From positions 434,001 through 498,000 of the forward strand of contig JALIZF010001800.1 of NCBI GenBank assembly GCA_029948255.1: 64,000 nucleotides of DNA. Direction: 5' to 3'. Below, piece after piece: positions 44,224-56,200 of this stretch. This DNA is from Telmatactis stephensoni (lineage: Eukaryota > Cnidaria > Anthozoa > Actiniaria > Isophelliidae). Under the pieces are notes generated by a model. It had not been told where the DNA came from and made no database searches. It worked only from the letters and a program-made list of their open reading frames with translations. A program made the position numbers and the translations under genes. Numbering within the stretch: position 1 is the first letter of the stretch; the number at the start of each line of letters is the position of its first letter.

Positions 44224-47200
44224 ATGACGGCTTCAAATGAAACAGAGAGAAAGCGTCAAATCCGCGAGTTCCAACGAAATGCACAACGTTTGCTCACTGA
44301 AGATGACCGCGACCACCTTCACGATGTTATGAAAGACTATCAAACTTATAAGTCAGTTGAGAAGCTAATTGAATCCCTCAAGACCTGCCTGGATACACCA
44401 CATAAACTAGACTTATTATCTGATATAAGAAATCTTGTTCCAACCGCTCAGTTGAGCAAGTTTGACAGTCTCGCACCGTATCACAAAATGGCTCATCCTT
44501 TTAGACCCAAAGGCCAAACTTCACCGGAAAGAAAGACTCAAAGCTTAAACTTACGGAATGGCCAAGTTCAACAGAATGGGAGAGTGTCTCCTCCAGTAAC
44601 CCCTGGTTCATTCAAGGTTATTTCTCTTGCAAGAACGTCTTTGGATCAAGTTTTAGGATTTAGTTTGCAAGGCGGCCAAGAACAAGGCTGCAATGTTTAC
44701 GTATCGGAGGTCGATTCGGGTTCGCAAGCACAAAAGCAGGGATTGAGAGCTGGAGACAAAATTATTGAAGTTAATGGCATTGATTTTGAACACATAGCAC
44801 TAAATTCAGCAGTAAGTTTACTCTCGTCGTTAAAGAAGATAAAAATGGTGATAAAATCCCGTGGAAAATCGCCCGAAAGAAGTAGCCCAAAGAGATCGAA
44901 TCCTTGGTAAGTAGTTGTGTCAAACTTCTAGCGTTCTTAGATACCAAACGGTTTCCAAGTGATTTTACATATTCATTCTAGAATAACTGATCAGAAAAGT
45001 TATCGAAACTCTGAGAAAAGGCTTCCTTAAAGTTTCAGCCAGTAAGATTGGGTAACAAATTCCATCCTACAGTTTCTAAAATTGACTTTTTGCAGTAAGT
45101 TTCACACTTTGTCATAAACAAACAAAACGCGCGTGTTGTTCAACACTTCAATAATTCCGTGTCTCTTACATGGTTCATTTTATTTCTCCTCTTTAATTTT
45201 CCTAAAAATCTCAGAAGACAGGTCAACAGGTCGTAATTATGGAGCTATTTTTTCAATAAAGGTAGCTTATTATTACGATCTGTCATTTTAAAATAGGTCT
45301 AAGTGTTGTGAGTAATTATTGTTTACGATTTAGTGAAATTGACTCATGATCCTGTAGTTATCTAATGAACTTTTTAACGTCGCTTTTATCAAAGTTTGAC
45401 TGCTTGTATAACAAGAAATTTTGATTCTAGTTTGATCCTTTAAAGCCGCATTAAATGCTATATATACTCTCAGGGGAACTGTCATCGTCTAAAATTCGTC
45501 ATAAATTTTTAATTCACATAATTTTACATTCACTATTTTTAGCACCAGTTTTTCTCGCATAAGCATCAATAAATTTTGATTTTTTTTCTGGATTGAAAAT
45601 GACTTCGAAATAAAGAGAATAAATAGACATTCACAGAGCTTACAGTGTAAGTATTTCTCGTGCAAGCTACGAGGTCCACATTTCGAGAAGAATTTTACTT
45701 ATGTTCTAAGTAAATTTATAATTTCTGAGTCCAATGTGAAAATATTTTCATCTCTGCATATCTTTTCTCCAATATATACAGTATTAAGAATCCTTCTATT
45801 TCTTCAAAGAAAATTCCATGTTACTGTGGACGTTTTAATTACCTCTGTCAGCAAATTTTTGTCTAGCAACCAGTGTTTGAGCAAAGAGAGATATGTCAAT
45901 ATATGGTCTTCATGGCAGTATAGAGACAAAGAATCAATCAATCAAAAGCTTTATATATGTGTCTAAGCTTCCAGCACACTGCAAGTAGTGTACTAATCGG
46001 GGACACCTAAAGAATTTGTTTGATATTCACAATGCACATATATATATATATGCACGCCATATGTATAAATAACTTGTTTGTTCGTGCTGCAGCCCTCCCT
46101 ATTCATCACTTTTTTAGCTCCATGGCAATTTTGTAATCAGTTAAACATTAAACTTTTACACTTTACATTAATAAAAATGTGTTACATTAAGTTGTTACAT
46201 TTGGAGTTAATGTTCCATTTTGTTTCAAAAGTTTGTTACATTTTGCATTGATTATTTCATTTTGTGGCAGAAGAGAGATATACCATTTTCTTTTCAATGT
46301 GCATCAATTCAAAGAGGGAGTGTGGTGAACCATACCCTGCGAGCAGAGTCCCCCTTTACCTTCTAATCGAGCGAACGAAGGAAGGGAGACTCTGCCGAAA
46401 CCCTGTATTTTCTTTGATTCGCCGATAGCCCAAGATCTTGGGCTACTCAAACTGGTATTAATCTACCAGACAAACTGGTTTTTATGCGCACGACTAAACT
46501 AATCAGATTAGAATTGTATATATCTGTCAACACCACAAAGATAGTAAAAATTGTACTACCAAAGATAAGTTTCAAAATGTTTCAATACGAAAACTGATAT
46601 AAACAGATGGAAGATCAGGAAAACTCTTCATTGTATATTTTTAATTGTTATCAGATACTTCGAATAAAACGAAGTGAAGTGTACTTGTAAACTAGCTGTT
46701 GTTTAGTGACCCAAGGTTAATCCAATTATTCTCCAAGTCAACGGAATGCTAGGTAGACCTCTGGCGCGAATGGCTCCTTGAAGTTTGAGAGCCAAGCTTT
46801 GATTCGTTAACGAATTGGAATGGGATGTAGCGCTGTTTGAAGCAGCCATTTATGCTGAGGGAACATTTCGTGATGAGGCTATTAAAACATGGCTGCCAGT
46901 GAGACTCAGCTGCATGGTCTTTGCAAAATTTAGCAGAAACGGAAGTTGTTTTTACGGAAGTAGGTGTGGAAATCAATCATTGTCTCTAAGCAACTGTCGC
47001 GCATGCTCAAATAAGAAAATACAGGGTTTCGGCAGAGTCTCCCTTCCTTCCTTCGCTCGATTAGAAAGTAAAGGGGGACTCTGCTCGCAGGGTAGGTGAA
47101 CCATTGCAGAAAAATTAATCAAAATTATATATTTCTTTAAACAAGGACAAACAATTTGCCTGAGGATGCTGAGGATGATTAGAGGATTTTTAGATTTTGA

Positions 47201-50200
47201 AGGAAACTGCTGTTAACAGGATAAGATCCTCCCTGGTTTTATGTATTATAATTGGTTGTGCTAATTATAGTAATATATTAACCCTTTTGCTCCTACAGCG
47301 CCCGAAACCGGCCGTAAAAATTCTACTCGTCTAAAAAATTACTTCTTCCTAAAAAAGGACAACTCAAACTCAACTTTGGTACCAAAGTAAACTCTAGTAA
47401 AGGAGTCAAGTTTTGAAAATCAAACATTGTGAAACAACTGGCGATTTCTGCAGAAATTCGTCATTTCAAGGCAAGGAAAGGAAAAAATCACCATTTTGGG
47501 CTCAATTTTCATCCTCGAAAATCACACATTTTGGACCTCAATTTTTCTCAACAAATTATCCTTTCCTGCACACGAAACAGCATTAACAACCAAATTCAGT
47601 CCTAGTCTTGTGTTCTCATGGACTTTTTGGCCTTCTTTTCCTTTCACGGACACAGCTGCGGCTCATTCATTGTGGCCATTTTGCAAGCACGTGTTTTGGG
47701 ACTTTTACGACCTAAATGCATTCTGGGTAATTCAGCTCCTACGCGACAGCCACAGCCCTTCCCTCCATCTTTTAGAGTTTTTAGTCAAGTCTCGAGCCCC
47801 CTCGGAATTCTGCCCAAATTTCGCGCTTGCTGTGTTCCTCAATCGTCACAACTCCCAAAAAATGCCATGGCAGGTCCGAGAAATTCCCCTTGGACGAGCT
47901 TCAAAGCACACTTCGTCTTGGCGCCACTCAAAATTCACCCAGTCAAAGCTACGAGCCAAAATGCCTACGAAGTGTTACACCTTGACGAATTCTTACGGCA
48001 AGTAAGCTCTCTGCTACTTCCAGGCTTAATGATGCCCAGCCAGTAGGAACCAAAGGCGAAAAAAGGCTCGAAAATTCACAGAAATCCAAGTTTTCTGGAC
48101 TTTCAACCACCACCATCACTCGACCAAAAACGCTACCGCTTCAAACTGGTTTCAACCGGTTAACTTGAGCCCTCAATAGTACAAAACAGCAGAAGTTTCT
48201 ATGGTTACTCCAGTAAGCAGGCGAAAAAATACACAAATCGATTATGACCTCAAAATCGCGTAAAAACCTCAAAAATCCCCAGTAGCGAAAGGGTTAAATA
48301 GTGCCTGTATTATTGAGGTGTCTGTATAGTGTTCTAAATGTCAATATATATATGTACATTCCTTTATTCAATTTATGGTGCTCTAATTATTAATTCAGAC
48401 TATAATGAAATAACCACTGACAAAGTAACACTATACTCCAAATTGAGTCTAATTAAGCAATTTAAAATGCTGGAAGTAGTTTATTACTATCACAATTGCC
48501 GTGCTGTTATATTATTAATGTTTGCACTCAATGATTACCATTTTGTCCTCATGTTTACCCAGTTATTAGCAGGCATGAATGTTTATGGGGTTTGAAATTT
48601 CCACTAGTTTGATTTTTAGGGCTTTTCTTTTACTTTCTTAACCCACTTCATTTCAATGTAATCCTTTACAACTAACCTAAATAGATAACTTACCCATGAC
48701 AAAACCCTAAACCTAACCATAAAACACTGTTCAGAAAAATTTAAACCTCAATTAATCTACACCAACTCTCAAAATGTTTGCTTTCAGTCTGGTTTATACA
48801 AAAACTTGTGTTGCTTCATTGGGTCATTGGATCATTTGTTCATTCTTTCTTTTCTTTCTTTTTCCTTTCTTTTTTGTGAGTTTTTAGTCTTGTCAATTTC
48901 TTTCATCCATTTCTAATTGCTGTCTCTCTTTTGTAGGGGTGAAAGAGATGGCGGAGCTTCTCCTGATGGAAATGACAGCACGTTGGTAAGTCTTTGGTGG
49001 ATATAAAATGGTAAAAGTGTTCTATTCCAAATAATTCTCGCTCTCAAATAAGCACCACCTCAGTCTGCCTTTGAAAAATGTCTTGGGTGCTTTAATTAGT
49101 GGGAATCTTTACAATGGTATATCACATTTTTAACTTACAGTGCTATGTTTTGAACCTTGGCCACTACCACAAAGTTGTATTGATTGCTTTTTGACATCTT
49201 TTTGACATTTTGAATACTGCTAGCTAATTAAATATGGGGGCTTCACTTTGATCAGTTCGATAGACAGAGTTTATACATCATTGCATTGATGTATAAACTT
49301 CACCTATTTGAACTGATCAAAGTGAAGTCTAGTGCTGTTATAAATTATAATTAGTTAGTGATATTCAAAGTTGTCAAAACAATGTTAAAAATTGATGGAA
49401 AACTTTGTAGTAGTGGCCACACTTGTAAGCTTAAGTTTATCAATGACATTGTTATTTATTACAGAATAGCAGTTTTAGTAGCGATGGTCAACCTGGTATT
49501 ACATTACAACCTAATTCACACTTATTGAATAGCGATGATGAACGCAGAGTAAACTTAGTAGTGGAATCAACACCAACTGGATTTATTGGATTTAATCTGC
49601 GAGGTGGTGCAGAATATGGGTTAGGCATCTATGTATCAGGGTATGCTACAATATTTATGTATGAGGCTAATATTATTAGTGGTAGTACATCACTGGATCT
49701 TTCTATACATCCTGGGGGGGGGACTCCATTGTAAAAGGATCGGGTACGCTCATCGTATCTCATAGGGGTAAAAATCAGTGATTTGGTATCTTTTAATTAG
49801 GGTGTTACAATAGGGTGTTACATGTAAGTGCATTGATCATAATTTGCATGGAATTTGCACTATAGAAATAATAAATATTATTATTATTATTAAAATTGAA
49901 GTTTAGAGTTTCAGCATTTCCTGGTCTCTTTTAGGGTATCAAAAGAGCCCATCGCTTATTATCTTGTTCTCAAATGGAAATAATTTGCGCAACAAAAGCG
50001 TGTTGACTGTTCTATTTTATTTTCATCATCATAATGTTCATTAGTTTGTTATCACCGGTATCTCTTAGGGGTTAAAAATCGTCTAGCCATGCCCTTCTTA
50101 AAAGGCTTCTGGTATATTTAAGGGATGTTTTTTAAAGTTTCCAATGAGCATACCCGATCCTTTTACAAATTATCCTGGGCTATACATGTCTTGTGCTTTT

Positions 50201-53200
50201 GCTTGTGTGGTTGCTTAATATTGGAAAGATGATCACTGTTATGTGTAATGAGCAGAACGTTTATTACTGAGTCTGTAGTGTTTTATTTTGCTTGTGCTTA
50301 TACTTACATTACTAGCAAAAAGACAAGCAGCTGTTAATGAGGAGAAATGGTGCTGAGTCTGCGTATGCTACTAATGTATAGTCCCAATCAAAAACCAAGG
50401 CCATATTCTTAATAGTGATTAAGTGTGATTAAGGTGCCCAAAGTCCAGATTTGTTGATTTTGGAAGCTTCGATTCAATCCTGATTCATCAATTTCCACAA
50501 AGGAATGTTCTGCTCAAGTCAATATATAACAAACATTCTGTAGGGAGTATAGCACTATATGATGACCATAAGAGTGTCTGCTTCGATAATGGCCTGATCA
50601 CAGCTCTGAGTTTTAAACATAAAAAAATAGAGATCTGTTAACTTTGAGGCTTGAAGTAACTGTCTAGTGGTGTTTCTATGATGTACAGTCCTGTTTTTAT
50701 CAGCAGTATTTTGTTTGCATTTACACTAGAGTTGATGCTGGATCTCTGGCAGAACAAGCTGGATTTCGAGTTGGTGACCAAATTCTAGATGTTAATGGGA
50801 AAAACTTTGAGAATGTAAAACATAAAGAGGCAGTGGATTTCATAAAAAGCAACAAACACATCATTGTTACACTAAAGGTATAGAAAATAATTATTGGAAA
50901 TACTGTATAAATTAAAACAAAATAAACAGTAAGTTATTATTTTTGTTATTAATAGTGGAAAAGATATGCAAGTTATGGGTAGTTGCAGTGAAGCCTCTAG
51001 TTATATTTAATTCTCCTAAAATTTATTCTTTGAAATAGGCTGTAGGAAAGTTACCTGAAGCAAAGCATTATACATCAGAAATAAGTTGGATATATCCTGA
51101 TGGAACTATAGTCAAAGGTAAAGCTAATTATTGTGAGGTTTTTTAATGTTTCACAGTAAAATAAGGGGTGTTGAATGGTCTCTAAAAAAGAAGCAAAATT
51201 TGGTTCAAATTTCACAGGTGTCAAAGTTTTGTGTGTTTTTTGTTATTAATGTGACATAAAGTAAAAGGATAAAAAAATACATTCTTCTTTCTTGTACTTG
51301 TGCTTGTGCTTGTGTCCATGTTATCTCAATGAAAGCTGGGCATTATATTGCTTGCACTTGTATTTGTATCATTTGTTAGTTGTCACTGTCTATCCTAGTT
51401 TCACACTTGGAGAGATCCCTATGAAAATGACTTATAATAAGTAACTTTTTTGATGATTTGGACATCCATCAAAAAGGCACTTTAATTTACAGAGAACCCT
51501 TCACTTGTCATAGAAAGCTGTGACACTAAAAATAATTTCTACAATAGTGTTAAAAGCTTTCTACTGTACAATTTCATAGTTCAATGCTGAAATCCCAGTG
51601 TACTTGCATCTCAGTAAACCATTTCCAGAGGTTGTGTATTTAAGTCCTACTTTAGTCAACTGCAATTTTTTCTCTTTCTCTCATGCACTCAGGCCTTTCT
51701 CTTCCTTTTTTCAACAGAAGCAAAAGAAAGTTTCTCCAGATCGTTATCCATGCCTGCATCCCCCATATCAGCAATGGACCTCAGCAGTTCAAGCACACAA
51801 TTCCCAGAACCAAATAACAACATGTCAGAAAGTCCCAAGCCAGACCTCAGGGAATGTGGTGTCCAAACTCCCGATGTGTCACCTAGAAGTAAAATGGAGA
51901 TCGACACGCAAACAGAAGATGAGATTCCTGTACAGGACACTGAAAAAGATCTTGAAAGAACTCAAAGTTCAAAAAGTGTAGCCACATCATGTTCAACAAC
52001 TAGTAGTGGGGAAGACACTGAGAAAAGACATTCTATTCATTCGAGTACACATAGTTTTGATAGTACTAATAGTAGAGAAGATATTGAAAAGAAATATTTA
52101 AGTGCAACAAGCAGTTCTGGAAGTGGAGATTATAACCATTTAAATGCAGCAGCAAGTGATAGTGAAATTATTATGAAAGATGACAGCAAGAAGAAGGTCA
52201 AGAAATCCAAGTCATTCTTGCAGAAACATGGTGACAAGATTAAATCAAAGTTAAGCTTTAGGAAGAAAAGTAAACCTAAAATGGAGGCAAAAGGAGGTAT
52301 TGTTGAGCTAACACTGTAGTGAACAATCTAAACATTGTCAATTATTTTGACTGTTACCTTACTGTGTCTTTCTATTACCTTAACAAACACTAATTACCAA
52401 CACTTGCCACTTAATGAAACTTACCAACCACTTCCTGACACCTTACCAACCACTTCCTGACACCTTACCAACCACTTCCTGACACTTCACCAACCACTTA
52501 TTAACACCTTACCAACCACTTCCTTACACCTTACCAACCACCTCCTGACACCTTACCAACCACTTCCTGACACCTTACCAACCACTTACTGAGATGCTTC
52601 ACCAACCACTTATTAACACCTTACCAACCACTTCCTTACACCTTGCCAACCACCTCCTTACACCTTGACTGACACCATACCAACCACTTATCCTGGAACC
52701 TTACCAACCATTTACTGACCCCTTGTGAACCACTTACTAACACCTTACCAAACACTTAATGACACCTTACAAACATTTAAAACTTACTGTAAAACAAACT
52801 TAGAGGATAGGCTGCCTGTGATTTCTCCTTCACTTTTCAGTTTGCTTCCTATTAATTAGGTCTATATATGTATGTCATCCAGCAATATGTTGTTTCTCTT
52901 TCAGGAGGCCCAAGTAAACAGCAACTTTTGCTGTATGTGGAAGAACGAGCCAAGAAGATTCTTGTTGTGGACGAATACAATGCTGTAATTAATGATATTA
53001 AGCAGGTAAAGAAATGTGAACTGAAATTGGTTTTGTGCAACTGAATACTAATAACAGTATCCATTGCAGGATGATAAAAATTCTACTGTTTGTGTTTTGT
53101 AAACGATTGGGTTTTTGGTCCAATAGACTACAGTTTTCACATCTAACAAGACTTAGTGCAATTTTTGTTAGGGAAGCTAAAATGCAATTTTTCATATAGC

Positions 53201-56200
53201 TGCAATGTTTTTGTTCACAGCTGTCATCAATCATAATTCGGCAGAGAAACCAAACATAAGTTTTCCTTTTTTTTCATTATCCATGCTAAGGATGGTCAGG
53301 TTGTTGAATCTTGCTTGTTAATTCAGGAAATGTTTCTTGAACACGAAAGCAGTACAAGAAATCAGGACCCCTTAATTTGTATGAACAATTACGGGAGTGC
53401 AGGACACCCTTGTCAATTAGTGGAAGTCACTGGGGCTGGCAGGGGGTTTAATTTTCTCCCCACTTGGTAGGGGAATTGAAACAGTATAACCTTATTATGG
53501 TACAAATTCATCCACACTATTACAATTTATTCAATACTATTATTATTGTTGTCAGTATCTAGATGATTCTGATGTGGAGTCACTGGTCCATAAACTACTG
53601 GCTATTTTAGACAAGCCTGAGAAGGCTTTGTTGTTACGAGATATAAGGTAAACTAAAACTCTCCTTCTGCTTCAACTTTACCTTAAGAAATGTTGCCTTC
53701 AAAATAGAAAAGTTGTGCAAAATCAAATGTAGGTCGCATGTACAGATTATTACCTTTAGGAATTTGATGCAGCCAGTTCTGATAGTTTACTAAGGGTGGG
53801 AACAAGAGTGAACAAAATGGCTGCATCACAGGCTACATGTTACCTTTCTCCTTATGTGAACCACAACTTCCCCTTTAAAAATGAAACTGTGTCCTGTTTT
53901 TCTTTGGCATAAAAGTTGTTGTCAGTGTTTGTTTTCATTTTATAGATATTAGTTAATTGCAACCATGTTTTAACATGTCATATTTCTCTCTCCTGTTAGG
54001 ACTTTGATAACGTCATATGACCTTGGTCGTTTTGATGCCATGGTGTCAGCTCGTGAGAAAGATGCTTTAGAATACCTTAGTGTTTGTGTACCAGGTATGG
54101 TGCCATTGCATGTAATAGCCTCTTCAAAAGGAATCTCTTTCTGTTTTCTTTTCTTTTGGGCTTACTGTGGTGGTTTTGCTCTGTTGGAGGCTAGTCCTCC
54201 TCAGACGGCCAACAAAGGAATCCCAAAGGAGGAAATAAAGAAGGGGGTGGGGTTACTTGGAAAGGAATATTTTACATTTTTATTATTATTGATTTCTATT
54301 TCTACTGAGGGCAAGTAATCTTTGAGTTAAACACTTCAAGTTACATGCTTTTCAAGTTATGATTTTGAAAATCACAGTAAGAGATGGCAATATAAAATAC
54401 AGTCATTAGCTATGAAGTGTTTGTATGTTATTAACTAAATTATAGTTCTGAGAATTATATTTTGTGTTATGCATTAGGTTCACCATCAATTCTACCAACA
54501 GCAGCAGAGAAACCTAAACGTCAGCTTATCTCAGTCATACAAGGTAGATATAAGTAATAGGATAGAAGAGTAATTTTTACATTTTTAAATAAAGTCAAAT
54601 CTCTTCTGACATTGACATATACATCTTTTCATATTACTTACAATCAAAAATAATAATTATTAAAGTATATGCATAGTAATTTGTTTTGTAATAACTTTTG
54701 TTGAAACAGAACGAGATAACGAGTGTATAGGTACAAGCTATGACCAAAAGCCATCAACAATGAATGTCCACTTATGACCAACTCTAGAATGGCCAGTACA
54801 TTCTGCCCTACCATCGATGTGATCCAATACATTAATCACCACAGGGATCCCATTAAATTAGGGAGTAGATTAGTGTGTTTAAAATCCATGCATCTTAGAT
54901 CTGATTTCCACTGCTCAAGCTTCCTTACACCTTGTTTATGTTTATTAAGCTTTGCCTTAGTAAAAACAAAAATACATATAAGGCAGGTACACCATAACAG
55001 TGTAACCAATAAAATATTACTGTGGGACACCTCACTTAGCATCTTTGCAAGTGACTCTAATAACTTAGTGATCAATCATCAGACTGATTTCTTTCATTGC
55101 AGTGCTCTAGAAATACTTGTTTACTTGAAAAGAAAAAATAATAATGATAAAGTGAATGAATAAATAAATGATGAAAAAGCACATCCAAATAGAAAATTAA
55201 TTGAAAATTGCATTTATGTTATCCATGTGTAGACAGCAGAGGTGGATTCCAGATAAGAAGCAAAGAAGAACTTGAAGAATTGAAGTTAAAACGAGAAAGG
55301 GAAGCACAAAGTCAAATAGCACAGAGAGCCTGGCTGGGTGGGAATATTCTTGACCGACAAGCTCGATTAGGTACCTCGGAGTATTATGCAATTAAATCGA
55401 CAACTCCAGAGGCCATAGAAATGGACCCTGTGCATTACACTGAGGCTGTAGCGACATCAACTCCACCCAACCCTGGTCCCATGATGCTCAGCGTCCCCGT
55501 CATCCAAGTAAACAGTGACAGTAATGAGCATGATGTTGACATGGTAACAGCAGCAACAAGTCCCAATAGTCTTGCCGTACCAGACAGGGTATCTGTGGAG
55601 TATAAAGATGATGATGATGATGATGTCCAAATGGGAGGACAACAATCGGCTTTCACTGCATTTCCTTCTATTTCGACACAACCAAATTCACCAACAGAGG
55701 AGGGAGTTCTGATTCTTTTACAGAAAAATAGAACAAGTCTAGGTGAGAGTCTTGTGTAAGAATGTCTTTAGTCATTCCAAGAATTTATTGTGAAAATCGT
55801 TGCATCGTGACCTCCAACATCGGTAAGATTTTAGTCTTTCCTGATCCGTCCATCATCCTTGGGCTGAAGCTTTCACGAACTCGTTCAGTGGTTGGTTGAT
55901 TTGAAAGAAGCTCCGCCCCAAAACTGATTGACAGCTCAGGAAAAACCCAAAATCAAAACAACATTTGTAATTTGCTGGTCGCGATGCAATGATTTTGGCT
56001 GTAATATTCTATATTTCTTTGAATATCCTACCATGAAGGGAATTGAAAATTCTGAAAGATAGGGAAGAAAATTTGAAGTTTCAGGGGAAACTACCATGAA
56101 GGGAATTGAAAATTCTGGACGACAAGGAAGAAAATTAGAAGTTTAAGGGGACATGGGTTAAATCCTTTTACAAATTCTCTCTGTAGTGGATATGGATATT

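Noticed and set aside
47496..48046. Two overlapping open frames of 142-169 codons
   Set aside because: They lie inside the TTAA-flanked element, overlap in different frames and show no transposase motif.
54836..55163. Overlapping frames of 79 and 129 codons in whirlin intron 10
   Set aside because: No family motif recognised, frames overlap on opposite strands, and intron 10 splices cleanly around them. An unrecognised old retroelement piece remains possible.
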